DNA of 64,000 nt from Pseudomonas serbica (GCF_028823535.1 NZ_JAQIYM010000021.1:1-64000); one strand, 5' to 3'. Counted from the stretch's first letter, positions 34,592 to 43,758 are shown. Made by a program: numbers and translations. Notes: a model not told the origin generated them from the sequence alone.

Positions 34592-36715
34592 GTGTCCCTC
34601 GGTTCGCCTTCTCCCCGTACGCCCTTGGTACTGGCGCTGGTACTCAGCTCGCCAGCGCTGGCCGACGACTTGTTTCTAGACGGCGAACCGTTGCCGCAGG
34701 TACTCACGGCCACGCGACTGAAGCAGTCGCCGGCCGCCGTGCCGGGGAGCATGACGGTACTCGACAGCGCGCTGATCAAGGCCAGCGGCGCCCGGGATAT
34801 CAGCGAAGTACTACGCCTGGTACCGGGCATGATGGTCGGCCATATCAGCGGCAATCAGGCTACGGTGAACTACCACGGCACCCGCGCCACCGATGCGCGG
34901 CGCATGCAGGTATTGATTGACGGCCGCTCGGTATACCGCGCAGGGCTGGCCACGGTGGACTGGAGCGATATTCCGGTGGCCATGGAGGACATCGAACGCA
35001 TCGAAGTTTTCCGCGGCCCGAACACGGTCAGTTATGGCGCCAATGCGTTGATGGCGGTGGTCAACATCATCACGCGCAACCCGGTCGACAGCCATGGAAC
35101 TCGAATCAAGGTCACCCGCGGCCAGCGTGGCATCGACGACTTCTATGCGAGCCAGGGCGTGGGTTGGGAGGATGGCGATTTGCGTCTGTCGCTGTCCGGT
35201 CAGCAAGACGATGGCTTTGACTCCGATCGCAACGGCGGCGACTACCATGACAGTCGACGCCTGAAGCGCTTCAACCTTGCCGTCAGCCAGACCCTCGACG
35301 AACGGCAAGGCATCGATTGGCAAGTGAGCGCCAAGGATGGCACCAATCAGCGACCCTATACCTACCAACCGGTGTTCTCGGGGATTACCCGCGAAGGGGA
35401 CAATTCCGACGTCACCGCCAAGGACTACGCCGGTTCGCTGCGCTGGAACTTCGACATTAATACCCGGCACAGTCTTTATATCCAGGGTTCGGCCCAGCAT
35501 TGGGACCGTCAGCAAACCTGGCGTGCATGCGATGCCGAGCTTTCGTTCAGTCCCGAACTCACCGAGCTGTGGCGACTCAACCCGAACTACACCGAACGCC
35601 TGGCGCGCAATATCGAGAGCTTTCTGGGCACCGGTGCACCGGACGGCGATCCGGCCCAACGCGCACTGGCCAATCAAGTCCTCGACCAGTGGCGCAACGG
35701 CGCCCGGCAAACGGTTTGCGGTGATATAGACCAAAGCACCCGGGAGTCGCGCTACGACCTTGAACTGCAGGACACCCTGAGCCTGTCCGATAACCTGCGG
35801 CTGGTCAGCGGCTTGAACTATCGTTACGACCGGGCAGACTCCGAGACCTACTTCAATGGCACCCTCGATGACACCACCTGGCGAGCATTCGGCCAGCTCG
35901 AATGGCGCGCCAGCGAACACTGGCTTGTGCAGGGCGGCGCCATGTTCGAAGACACGCAGTTGAGCGGCAGCTCATTGACCCCGCGGATGGCGATCAACTA
36001 TCTGATCAATCCGCGCCACGGCTTGCGTGCGGTGTACTCGGAAGCTATCCGCTCACCGGACATGTTCGAAAACAGCGTCAACTGGAGCTATCAGGTCACG
36101 CGCCTGCAACCCGGCGCCTATGGCCAGTCCAGTGCTCGCTATTTCGTCAAGACCCGCGGCCCCGGCGACCTCGACCAGGAACGCATGCGTTCCCGGGAAC
36201 TGGGCTACAACGGTTTTTTTGCCGAGTCGGGGTTGGCTGTCGATGTAAAGCTGTTCTACGACGAGATCACCGGGATGATCAGTGAGCCGCTGCGCAACAA
36301 TCAGTACATCGCCAGCAACGCCAACACCGCACGCTACACCGGCGCGGAGACTCAGCTCGACTGGAAAATCGGCAGCGCCGACCGGTTGCGCCTGACTTAT
36401 GCCTACGTCGATGCTGACGCGAGCAATCCGCAGGATGCACAACAGACCGCACGCAACAGCGGCTCAGCTGCCTGGCTGCGCGACTGGGGCCACGGCTGGA
36501 ACAGTGCACTCTTCTATTATGGTGACGACGCGCTCAACGGCTATCGCTTCGAACGCGTCGACACTCGCATCGCCAAGCGCATCCGCCTGGGCAAGGCCCA
36601 TCTGGAGCTGGCTGGCGTGCTCCAGCAGCGCCTCGACAAACAGCCCACCACCTTTATCGACAACAATTATGACGAGCGTCGGGTGATGTATTTCAGCGCG
36701 GAGCTGGCGCTTTAA
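34592..36715 (+). CDS. TonB-dependent outer-membrane receptor
   Basis: A 707-residue receptor starting at GTG with AAGGA upstream. A signal peptide is cleaved near PALA-DD, a plug domain follows (TATRLKQSPAAVPGSMTVLD to VVNIITRNPVD, about 35-165), then a 22-strand barrel ending in an aromatic-poor ...YFSAELAL terminus. No N-terminal signalling extension, so it does not itself control a sigma factor. It heads a three-gene operon with a periplasmic binding protein and a hybrid kinase. The ligand is unknown; iron chelator versus other substrate cannot be decided from sequence. Confidence 0.92.
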   Translation: MSLGSPSPRTPLVLALVLSSPALADDLFLDGEPLPQVLTATRLKQSPAAVPGSMTVLDSALIKASGARDISEVLRLVPGMMVGHISGNQATVNYHGTRATDARRMQVLIDGRSVYRAGLATVDWSDIPVAMEDIERIEVFRGPNTVSYGANALMAVVNIITRNPVDSHGTRIKVTRGQRGIDDFYASQGVGWEDGDLRLSLSGQQDDGFDSDRNGGDYHDSRRLKRFNLAVSQTLDERQGIDWQVSAKDGTNQRPYTYQPVFSGITREGDNSDVTAKDYAGSLRWNFDINTRHSLYIQGSAQHWDRQQTWRACDAELSFSPELTELWRLNPNYTERLARNIESFLGTGAPDGDPAQRALANQVLDQWRNGARQTVCGDIDQSTRESRYDLELQDTLSLSDNLRLVSGLNYRYDRADSETYFNGTLDDTTWRAFGQLEWRASEHWLVQGGAMFEDTQLSGSSLTPRMAINYLINPRHGLRAVYSEAIRSPDMFENSVNWSYQVTRLQPGAYGQSSARYFVKTRGPGDLDQERMRSRELGYNGFFAESGLAVDVKLFYDEITGMISEPLRNNQYIASNANTARYTGAETQLDWKIGSADRLRLTYAYVDADASNPQDAQQTARNSGSAAWLRDWGHGWNSALFYYGDDALNGYRFERVDTRIAKRIRLGKAHLELAGVLQQRLDKQPTTFIDNNYDERRVMYFSAELAL

Positions 36716-36716
36716 G

Positions 36717-37649
36717 ATGCCGCATCGTCCGTCGCGCAAGCCGCCAACCCTGGCCCAACTGCTGGCCATTGTCTGCCTGGTATTCGGTGGCTGGCTAAAC
36801 AGCCTGTCGGCCGACGCCGCGGACATTCTCCTGATCGGGGTCGACGACAGCCCCGGCATGCAATCCTTTGCCCGGGCCCTGCGGCAATTGCGACCGGCCG
36901 ACAACGTGCACTTTCAACCACTGGCCAGCCTGCCGCCACCGGGCAAGCTGGAGGCAGACACCCGCTTGATCCTGCTCGACCTGCCCAGTCTCGACTGGCG
37001 CCTGCAGGACATCCACGGCCCGGCGACGCTGGTGCTGCGCATCAGCCGACTGCAGGCACGGCAACACCTGGGCCAAGCCCTGCCCGCGCACCTCTGCCTG
37101 CTCTGGAGCGATCCGCCGCTGGACCGGCAATTGCGCCTCACCCGCGTGCTGCTGCCCGAGGTCAAACGGGTTGGCGTGCTGTACGACCGCCATAGCGAAT
37201 TCCTGTTGAAGGAACTGCGCCAGGCCGCCCATCCCTTGGGTCTTGAAGTGGTCACCGAGCGTTGGGACAACACTCAGGACAGTCGTCCTTTGCAGGCGTT
37301 GCTGGAGAATAGTGATGTATTGCTGGGCCTCGACGATCCCGATCTGTACAACCCGAAAACCGCGAAAAACCTGTTGCTCAGCAGCTACGCGCGCCAACGG
37401 GCCCTGATCGGCCCCAATGCAGGGTTCGTCAAGGCCGGGAGCCTGGCCAGCACCTACAGTGATCAGGACGACTGGCTGGCAATTCTCGATGAACTACTCG
37501 ACCAACCGCCCGCCACCTGGCCGCGCACGCAGTACCCACGCCGCTTTAAAGTCACAAGCAACCTTCAGGTGTCTCGCTCCCTGGGTCTGGAACCGGTGAA
37601 CGATGCGACTGTCGCGACGCTGCTGGCAGAAGGAGAACGCCACCCATGA
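36717..37649 (+). CDS. Periplasmic ABC-type substrate-binding protein without transporter
   Basis: A 310-residue secreted protein (hydrophobic signal 13-33, cleavage near ADAADI) related to the ABC_sub_bind family (RVGVLYDRHSEFLLKELRQAAHPLGLEVV, then GPNAGFVKAGSLASTYSDQDDW). It starts one base after the receptor stop and overlaps the kinase gene by four bases. No ABC permease or ATPase is nearby. The likely role is to bind a ligand in the periplasm and present it to the kinase, which is inference from operon structure. Confidence 0.85.
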   Translation: MPHRPSRKPPTLAQLLAIVCLVFGGWLNSLSADAADILLIGVDDSPGMQSFARALRQLRPADNVHFQPLASLPPPGKLEADTRLILLDLPSLDWRLQDIHGPATLVLRISRLQARQHLGQALPAHLCLLWSDPPLDRQLRLTRVLLPEVKRVGVLYDRHSEFLLKELRQAAHPLGLEVVTERWDNTQDSRPLQALLENSDVLLGLDDPDLYNPKTAKNLLLSSYARQRALIGPNAGFVKAGSLASTYSDQDDWLAILDELLDQPPATWPRTQYPRRFKVTSNLQVSRSLGLEPVNDATVATLLAEGERHP

Positions 37650-39547
37650 CCTTCCGTCGCCGCTGGGACATCAGTACCCGCACCCAGATCATCAGCCTCG
37701 GCCCTGCCCTGCTGCTGACGTTGCTGTTAATCAGCTTCTTTACCTTCGTGCGGATCCAGGACTTGCGCCAGGAGCTCAACCACACCGGCCAGTTGATTGC
37801 CAACCAACTGGCGCCGGCCACCGAATACGGGGTGATTTCGGGCAATAACGAGGTCCTCGAAAGCCTGCTCAAGGCCACGTTGGCCACGCCCAACGTGCGG
37901 TTCCTGGAAGTGCAGGACAGCGCCAACCGGATTCTGGTGTACGTCGAACAACCCTCGGCAAGCTACCACCAGCCGCACCAGGTCGAAGTGTTCCAGGCCC
38001 CCGTACGCCTGCAGCGAATCGCGCTGCACAATGATTTTTTCCAGGACGGCAAAGTGCCCCCCACGGCGCCCGCCGAGGATTATCTGGGCCGGGTGATCGT
38101 CGGCCTGTCCAATGACGCGTTCAACCAGCGCCAGCAGGAAATCCTGCTCAAGGCTGGCATCCTGGCGCTGTTCGCCCTGCTGTTTACCTTCCTGGTTGCC
38201 CGGCGCCTGGCCTCGAGCCTGTCGCAACCCATCCGGGATATCGGTGATGCGGTGAAGGCGATCCAGGCCGGCGACTACAAAACGCCCCTGCCCATCGTCG
38301 ACGACACCGAACTGGGTGCCCTGTCGCAACACATCAACAACCTCGCCAAGGGGTTGGAACAGGCCAGTCATGAGCAGCATCAGGCCATGGCGCAGTTGAT
38401 CCAGACCCGCGAGGAAGCGGAAAAGGCCAACAACGCCAAGTCAGATTTCCTTGCCATGATGAGCCACGAACTGCGCACACCGATGAATGGCGTGCTGGGC
38501 ATGCTGCAGCTGCTGGAAACCACCCAGATGACCGAGGAACAGGTCGAATATGCCGCGCTGGCCTCGGAATCCACCGAGCATCTGCTCAAGGTCATCAATG
38601 ACATTCTGGATTTTTCGCGGATCGAACGCTCGGAACTGGAACTGGAACACATTCCCTTCAATCTCGCGGATCTGATCGCCAGCTGTGCCCAGTCATTCCA
38701 GCACAGCGCCGTACAACGCGGGCTCGACCTGCAGTTGCAGATTCCGGCGGACATGCGCGCGCTGCAGGTTCAAGGCGACCCGACGCGCATCCGGCAAATA
38801 CTGGTCAATCTGGTTGGCAATGCTCTGAAGTTTACCGAGCAGGGCCGGGTCTCCATCGAATCGCAGTGGCAGTCCCTGGATCACGAACTGCTGTGGTTCA
38901 CCTGCACGGTACGCGACAGCGGAATTGGAATTCCCTCGCAAAGCCTGGAATTGATGTTCGACGCGTTTCAGCAGGCCGACAGTTCCATTTCAAGACGCTA
39001 TGGCGGTACGGGCCTGGGCCTGCCGATTGCGCGAACGCTCGCCGAACGCATGGGGGGCACCTTGCGCGCCCAGAGCGAGGAAGGCCGTGGCTCGGTGTTC
39101 ACCCTGGAAATTCCGCTGGCGTTGTATCAACAGGCCTTGCCAGCGCGAGTACCGCGCGTATCGACCCACAAAGGTGACGGCGAAGGGCGCAATGTGCTGC
39201 TGGTCGAGGACAACCCGGTCAACCAGACGGTGATCGAAGCCATGCTGCGCAGCCTGGGCTTTACTGTCAGCGTCGCCGCCGATGGCGCACAGGCTGTGCG
39301 CAGTGCCGAGAGCCTGATTTTCGAAGCGATACTGATGGACTGCCGACTGCCGGTCATCGACGGCTATGAAGCCACTCGCCAGATCCGTGAACTGCCCGGT
39401 TGCACCGACTTGCCGATCATCGCCCTGACCGCCAACGCCTTGCAGGGTGATCGGGAAGCCTGCCTGTCGGCAGGAATGAACGATTACCTGGCCAAGCCCT
39501 TCAAACGAACCGATCTACAGCAAATTCTGCAGCGATGGGTGCAGTAG
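37646..39547 (+). CDS. Hybrid sensor histidine kinase/response regulator (PA1611-like)
   Basis: A 633-residue inner-membrane kinase: TM1 about 15-36, periplasmic domain of about 130 residues resembling the BarA/GacS-type sensor (GQLIANQLAPATEYGVISGNN), TM2 about 170-190, HAMP, HisKA with H274 in MMSHELRTPMNG, ATPase domain (GGTGLGLPIA) and a receiver with D565 in MDCRLPVIDG. No HPt domain, so it needs an external HPt such as HptB. It lies just upstream of fabA as PA1611 does in P. aeruginosa, where PA1611 acts with RetS/GacS and HptB. Orthology is inferred from position and architecture. Confidence 0.88.
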   Translation: MTFRRRWDISTRTQIISLGPALLLTLLLISFFTFVRIQDLRQELNHTGQLIANQLAPATEYGVISGNNEVLESLLKATLATPNVRFLEVQDSANRILVYVEQPSASYHQPHQVEVFQAPVRLQRIALHNDFFQDGKVPPTAPAEDYLGRVIVGLSNDAFNQRQQEILLKAGILALFALLFTFLVARRLASSLSQPIRDIGDAVKAIQAGDYKTPLPIVDDTELGALSQHINNLAKGLEQASHEQHQAMAQLIQTREEAEKANNAKSDFLAMMSHELRTPMNGVLGMLQLLETTQMTEEQVEYAALASESTEHLLKVINDILDFSRIERSELELEHIPFNLADLIASCAQSFQHSAVQRGLDLQLQIPADMRALQVQGDPTRIRQILVNLVGNALKFTEQGRVSIESQWQSLDHELLWFTCTVRDSGIGIPSQSLELMFDAFQQADSSISRRYGGTGLGLPIARTLAERMGGTLRAQSEEGRGSVFTLEIPLALYQQALPARVPRVSTHKGDGEGRNVLLVEDNPVNQTVIEAMLRSLGFTVSVAADGAQAVRSAESLIFEAILMDCRLPVIDGYEATRQIRELPGCTDLPIIALTANALQGDREACLSAGMNDYLAKPFKRTDLQQILQRWVQ

Positions 39548-39645
39548 TACAGGCCTTTCGAGCATCTGCGACTGGCGTGAAAGGCGAAAGTGCGGCAGTC
39601 TTAGGCACCCGTACAAGTCCGAAATTGGGCTTGATTAAAAATTTC

Positions 39646-39663
39646 AGTGCACAAGTGTACATT
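39646..39663. promoter_or_regulatory. Candidate DesT-like operator upstream of fabA-fabB
   Basis: AGTGCACAAGTGTACATT is a near palindrome (GTGCAC and GTGTAC around AA, one mismatch) in the AT-rich stretch about 130 bases upstream of fabA. In P. aeruginosa the TetR regulator DesT binds a similar AGTGAAC-type site at fabAB. Assignment is tentative. Confidence 0.45.
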
Positions 39664-39794
39664 CATGTCCTTGGTGCTGTGACTTTCACTACAACGCAAT
39701 AGTCTATGAGTAGGCTGCCGGTTCGAGGCATGAACGCTTCGATCGGCCGGGAAGATTTGCCCCACCTGCCGCATGGGACTATTGAGGAGCTCGC

Positions 39795-40310
39795 ATGACC
39801 AAACAAAACGCCTTTACCCGGGAAGACCTGCTGCGCTGCAGTCGCGGTGAGCTGTTCGGCCCAGGTAACGCGCAACTGCCCGCCCCGAACATGCTGATGG
39901 TCGATCGCATCACCCTGATCAGCGAAGAAGGTGGCAAGTACGGCAAAGGTGAGTTGGTCGCCGAGCTGGATATCACTCCGGACCTGTGGTTCTTCGCCTG
40001 TCACTTCGAAGGCGATCCGGTGATGCCGGGCTGCCTGGGCCTCGACGCCATGTGGCAACTGGTCGGCTTCTTCCTGGGCTGGCAAGGTCTGCCGGGCCGC
40101 GGTCGTGCGCTGGGTTCTGGCGAAGTGAAATTCTTCGGCCAGGTCCTGCCGACTGCCAAGAAAGTCACCTATAACATTCATATCAAGCGTGTCCTCAAAG
40201 GCAAGCTGAACCTGGCCATCGCCGACGGTTCGGTGACTGTCGACGGTCGCGAAATCTACACCGCCGAAGGCCTCCGGGTCGGCGTGTTCACCTCCACTGA
40301 CAACTTCTAA
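39795..40310 (+). CDS. fabA: 3-hydroxydecanoyl-[ACP] dehydratase/isomerase
   Basis: Cytosolic enzyme that dehydrates 3-hydroxydecanoyl-ACP and isomerises the trans-2 to the cis-3 product, the branch point to unsaturated fatty acids. The 171-residue length is standard. The catalytic histidine is in FACHFEGDPVMPGCLGLDAMWQL (near 70) with the aspartate about 14 residues on. Followed after 11 bases by fabB, its functional partner. Confidence 0.98.
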   Translation: MTKQNAFTREDLLRCSRGELFGPGNAQLPAPNMLMVDRITLISEEGGKYGKGELVAELDITPDLWFFACHFEGDPVMPGCLGLDAMWQLVGFFLGWQGLPGRGRALGSGEVKFFGQVLPTAKKVTYNIHIKRVLKGKLNLAIADGSVTVDGREIYTAEGLRVGVFTSTDNF

Positions 40311-40321
40311 GGGTTATCCGC

Positions 40322-41542
40322 ATGCGCCGCGTCGTTATCACTGGTCTGGGCATTGTTTCGTGCCTGGGCAATGACAAAGAGACCGTCTCCGCTAACCTGC
40401 GTGCAAGCCGCCCTGGCATCCGGTTCAACCCGGAATATGCCGAAATGGGTCTGCGTAGCCAGGTTTCCGGCTCCATTGACCTCAACCTTGAAGAACTGAT
40501 CGATCGCAAGATCTATCGCTTCGTCGGCCACGCGGCGGCATACGCCTACCTGGCCATGAAAGACGCCATCGCTGACTCCGGCCTGACCGAAGAGCAGGTT
40601 TCCAACCCGCGTACCGGCCTGATCGCCGGTTCCGGTGGTGCATCGACGCTGAACCAGATGGAAGCGCTGGACATCCTGCGCGAAAAAGGCGTCAAGCGCG
40701 TTGGCCCATACCGTGTAACGCGGACCATGAGCAGCACCGTTTCCGCCTGCCTGGCCACGCCGTTCAAGATCAAGGGCCTGAACTACTCCATCGCTTCTGC
40801 CTGCGCCACCAGTGCTCACTGCATCGGTACCGCCATGGAACAGATCCAGATGGGCAAGCAGGACATCGTCTTCGCCGGCGGCGGTGAAGAAGAGCACTGG
40901 AGCCAGTCGTTCCTGTTCGACGCCATGGGCGCACTGTCCAGCAAGCGTAACGACACCCCGGAACAAGCTTCCCGCGCCTACGACGCCGACCGTGACGGTT
41001 TCGTCATCGCTGGCGGCGGCGGCATGGTCGTGGTTGAAGAGCTGGAACACGCCCTGGCCCGCGGTGCGAAGATCTACGCGGAAATCGTTGGTTATGGCGC
41101 GACGTCCGACGGCTACGACATGGTTGCCCCAAGTGGCGAAGGCGCGATCCGCTGCATGCAGCAGGCGCTGTCCACCGTCGACACCCCTATCGACTACTTG
41201 AATACCCACGGCACTTCGACTCCGGTCGGCGACGTCGCGGAAATGAAAGGCGTGCGTGAAGTGTTCGGCGACAAGGCTCCGGCCATCAGCTCCACCAAGA
41301 GCCTGTCGGGTCACTCCCTGGGCGCCGCCGGCGTTCACGAAGCGATCTATTGCATGCTGATGATGGAAGGCAACTTCATTGCCGGCTCCGCCAACATCGA
41401 CGAACTGGACCCTGAAGTGGCCGACCTGCCGGTGCTGACCAAGACCCGCGAAAACGCCACCATCAACACCGTGATGAGCAACAGCTTCGGCTTCGGCGGC
41501 ACCAACGCCACGCTGGTACTGAAGCGCTGGGAAGGCAAGTAA
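40322..41542 (+). CDS. fabB: 3-oxoacyl-[ACP] synthase I
   Basis: Condensing enzyme of 406 residues that elongates the cis-3-decenoyl-ACP made by FabA. Catalytic triad is visible: cysteine in SACATSAHC (near 161), histidine in HGTSTPVGD (near 297) and histidine in SLSGHSLGAAG (near 332). Co-transcribed with fabA and followed by a strong terminator. Confidence 0.98.
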   Translation: MRRVVITGLGIVSCLGNDKETVSANLRASRPGIRFNPEYAEMGLRSQVSGSIDLNLEELIDRKIYRFVGHAAAYAYLAMKDAIADSGLTEEQVSNPRTGLIAGSGGASTLNQMEALDILREKGVKRVGPYRVTRTMSSTVSACLATPFKIKGLNYSIASACATSAHCIGTAMEQIQMGKQDIVFAGGGEEEHWSQSFLFDAMGALSSKRNDTPEQASRAYDADRDGFVIAGGGGMVVVEELEHALARGAKIYAEIVGYGATSDGYDMVAPSGEGAIRCMQQALSTVDTPIDYLNTHGTSTPVGDVAEMKGVREVFGDKAPAISSTKSLSGHSLGAAGVHEAIYCMLMMEGNFIAGSANIDELDPEVADLPVLTKTRENATINTVMSNSFGFGGTNATLVLKRWEGK

Positions 41543-41566
41543 TTCCCCGCTGCTGAGCCGCACATG

Positions 41567-41600
41567 AAAACGCCCCGACTGGTTCGGGGCGTTTTTTTTT
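41567..41600 (+). terminator. Intrinsic terminator of fabA-fabB
   Basis: AAAACGCCCCGA / TCGGGGCG stem with short loop followed by ten T. Confidence 0.9.
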
Positions 41601-41633
41601 TGCCTTCAGTGAATGGACCAACACTGCGCGCCA

Positions 41634-41738
41634 TGTGGGAGCGGGCTTGCTCGCGAAGGCGGCTGCACATTCAACATTGATGGAACCTGAGACTCCGTCT
41701 TCATGAGCAAGTCGAATCGTCGAACCGCCGCTCCCACA
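41634..41738. repeat. REPIN, right arm degenerate
   Basis: Left arm TGTGGGAGCGGGCTTGCTCG is canonical; the right arm retains CCGCTCCCACA after a diverged TGAGCAAGTCG. Inner spacer TCAACATTGATGG matches those of the REPINs at 43652 and 58367. Confidence 0.75.
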
Positions 41739-41881
41739 GGGTCAGCGTTTTGCCCACAGGCCTTGGGCATGAAGATGAAGCTTTTGTCATGAAACTTCAG
41801 GACCTGCGACTGAATGTCGCGGTTTCCGTGGGCTGCAGGACAGTTGCCGTTTTTGCAAGAATCCCTTTCCAAACACAGTCG
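41739..41881. other. Intergenic stretch with no recognised gene
   Basis: Between the REPIN and the promoter of the 62-residue protein gene. No coding frame or RNA family recognised; a small RNA cannot be excluded. Confidence 0.35.
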
Positions 41882-41911
41882 TTTACTTAGCAAGCTACCA
41901 AACCCTATAAC
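41882..41911 (+). promoter_or_regulatory. Putative sigma-70 promoter of the small protein gene
   Basis: TTTACT (41882-41887), 18-base spacer, TATAAC (41906-41911). Start expected near 41918, giving a leader of about 44 bases. Confidence 0.55.
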
Positions 41912-41961
41912 AGAGTCCTGCACATGCCTTGCTGCAGATAAACAGAGATTGGAGCTAGCAG

Positions 41962-42150
41962 ATGACTGTAAAAGTAACTGAACGCGACGATTCACACATG
42001 TCCCATGAAGGCGTAGCCGCCGGCATCCGGATCTGGGATGTGTACCAACAAGACTTGCTGGTCGGGATGTTCCACTCCGAGACTGACGCCCACAGCTACA
42101 AGGCCGAACTGGAAATCCTGGAGCAGCAACGAGAATTACGCTCCGCCTGA
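41962..42150 (+). CDS. Small conserved-looking hypothetical protein, 62 residues
   Basis: Acidic soluble protein with ribosome site TTGGAGCTAGCAG, its own candidate promoter and a terminator, which together argue that it is real. The core reads GIRIWDVYQQDLLVGMFHSETDAH, followed by a charged helix ending ELEILEQQRELRSA. No cysteines, signal peptide or membrane span. Resembles small WD/KOW-like folds only superficially. Function unknown. Confidence 0.78.
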   Translation: MTVKVTERDDSHMSHEGVAAGIRIWDVYQQDLLVGMFHSETDAHSYKAELEILEQQRELRSA

Positions 42151-42167
42151 GCAATGACCGCATTGAA

Positions 42168-42202
42168 AACGACAAACCCCGCCATGAGCGGGGTTTTTCG
42201 TT
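42168..42202. terminator. Bidirectional intrinsic terminator
   Basis: AAACCCCGC / GCGGGGTTTTT with CATGA loop, flanked by AACGA and TCGTT. Serves the small protein gene and the convergent DUF2058 gene. Confidence 0.88.
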
Positions 42203-42220
42203 ATTGCAGCCGTAGACCGC

Positions 42221-42763
42221 TTACCACATCAGATCGTCAGGGATCTGATAGGCCGCGTACGGATCGTCCTCGGCAGCGACTTCTTCGGTCTGTACATTCA
42301 GCTGCACGATACGCTGCGGATCGCGCTCCTGGATCTTCAGGGCCGCTTCCCGGGGGATCACTTCATAGCCTCCGGCGTGATGCACGATGGCCAGCGAACC
42401 GTTGCTCAGCTTGTTGCGCATCAGGGTGTTGACCGAGAGGCGCTTGACCTTCTTGTCGTCGACGAAGTTGTAGTAGTCCTCGGTCGTCAGCTTCGGCAGG
42501 CGCGTGGCTTCGATCAATTGCTTGACCTGGGCAGCGCGAGCTTTCGCCTCGGCCTTCTCCTGCTGCAGACGGTTGAGCTCCTGATCGCGCTTGACCTTCT
42601 CGGCCATGGCTTCCTGGGCCGCACGCTGCTGGGAGTCATCGAGTTCGATCTGACCCTTGTGGGCCAGGCGCTGCTGCTTCTGTTTGTCTTTGCTGACCTG
42701 CTTGGCCTGCTTCTGGTTGACCAGCCCTGCTTTGAGCAACTGGTCGCGAAGGGAAATGCTCAT
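42221..42763 (-). CDS. DUF2058 family protein (YaiL-like)
   Basis: A 180-residue highly charged protein. The N-terminal half is a basic, glutamine/lysine-rich helix (LVNQKQAKQVSKDKQKQQRLAHKGQ, extending to about residue 85). The C-terminal half carries the conserved block FVDDKKVKRLSVNTLMRNKLSNGSLAIVHHAGGYEVIPREAA. Homologues such as E. coli YaiL are described as nucleoprotein or polynucleotide-associated; direct function unknown. Likely read with or after mazG. Confidence 0.9.
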   Translation of the reverse strand: MSISLRDQLLKAGLVNQKQAKQVSKDKQKQQRLAHKGQIELDDSQQRAAQEAMAEKVKRDQELNRLQQEKAEAKARAAQVKQLIEATRLPKLTTEDYYNFVDDKKVKRLSVNTLMRNKLSNGSLAIVHHAGGYEVIPREAALKIQERDPQRIVQLNVQTEEVAAEDDPYAAYQIPDDLMW

Positions 42764-42791
42764 GGTGCTTATTACTCACTTAGGCAACTGC

Positions 42792-43625
42792 TCAACCGCA
42801 GCTGGGCACATTCTTTTCCTGGCGTTTGGCTTCACCCCACAGGGCGTCCAACTCTTCGAGGGTGCAATCTTCCATGGGACGGTGGGTGTCGCGCAATGCC
42901 TGTTCGATAAAACGGAAGCGTCGTTCGAACTTGCCGTTGGCGCCACGCAGCGCGGTTTCCGGGTCGACCTTGAGATGCCTGGCCAGATTGACCACGGAAA
43001 ACAGCAGATCGCCGATCTCGTCGGCCACGGCCTCTGGATCGTTTTCCGCCATGGCCTCAAGGACTTCATCGAGTTCTTCACGGACTTTATCAAGCACCGG
43101 CAAGGCATCGGGCCAGTCGAAACCGACCTGCGCTGCGCGCTTCTGCAATTTTGCCGAGCGCGACAACGCCGGCAATGCTGCCGGGACATCATCGAGCAAG
43201 GACAGCTGTTGCGGTGCGCTGGAGTTTTCCGCGCGCTCCTCGGCCTTGATCTCTTCCCAGCGCTGCTTGACCTGTTCCTCACTCAAGCGCGGGACATCCA
43301 TTGGCGCGTACAGGTCGCCCGTGGGGAATACGTGCGGATGACGGCGAATCAACTTGCGCGTGATGCCGTCGACCACGCCCGCGAACTCGAAGCGCCCCTC
43401 TTCCCGGGCCAGCTGGCTGTAGTAAACCACCTGGAACAGCAGGTCGCCCAACTCACCCTGCAGGTGATCGAAGTCACCGCGCTCGATGGCATCGGCGACT
43501 TCATAGGCTTCCTCGAGGGTGTGCGGGACGATGGTCGCGTAGGTTTGCTTGATGTCCCATGGGCAACCGTACTGCGGGTCGCGCAGGCGATTCATCAGGT
43601 GCAACAGATCTTCAAGGCTGAACAT
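42792..43625 (-). CDS. mazG: Nucleoside triphosphate pyrophosphohydrolase
   Basis: A 277-residue cytosolic NTP hydrolase with two MazG repeats. The first shows WDIKQTYATIVPHTLEEAYEVADAIE and ELGDLLFQVVYYSQLA; the second EELDEVLEAMAENDPEAVADEIGDLLFSVVNLARHL, with the metal-binding EExxE/ExxD residues. In other bacteria MazG degrades abnormal NTPs and can influence ppGpp levels. It lies directly downstream of relA, separated by a REPIN. Start at the second of two adjacent ATGs. Confidence 0.95.
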   Translation of the reverse strand: MFSLEDLLHLMNRLRDPQYGCPWDIKQTYATIVPHTLEEAYEVADAIERGDFDHLQGELGDLLFQVVYYSQLAREEGRFEFAGVVDGITRKLIRRHPHVFPTGDLYAPMDVPRLSEEQVKQRWEEIKAEERAENSSAPQQLSLLDDVPAALPALSRSAKLQKRAAQVGFDWPDALPVLDKVREELDEVLEAMAENDPEAVADEIGDLLFSVVNLARHLKVDPETALRGANGKFERRFRFIEQALRDTHRPMEDCTLEELDALWGEAKRQEKNVPSCG

Positions 43626-43651
43626 CAATCCCTCTCATCACAGGACTTCCC

Positions 43652-43741
43652 TGTGGGCGCGGGCTTGCTCGCGAAAGCGGTTTGCCAGACAACATTGATG
43701 TCGACTGACAAGCATTCTTCGCGAGCAAGCCCGCTCCCACA
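43652..43741. repeat. REPIN
   Basis: Inverted arms TGTGGGCGCGGGCTTGCTCG and CGAGCAAGCCCGCTCCCACA, with inner spacer ACAACATTGATGTCGACTGACA. Lies between relA and mazG, so it is within the transcript if the two are co-transcribed. Confidence 0.85.
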
Positions 43742-43758
43742 TTGGATCGGTGCTGATT

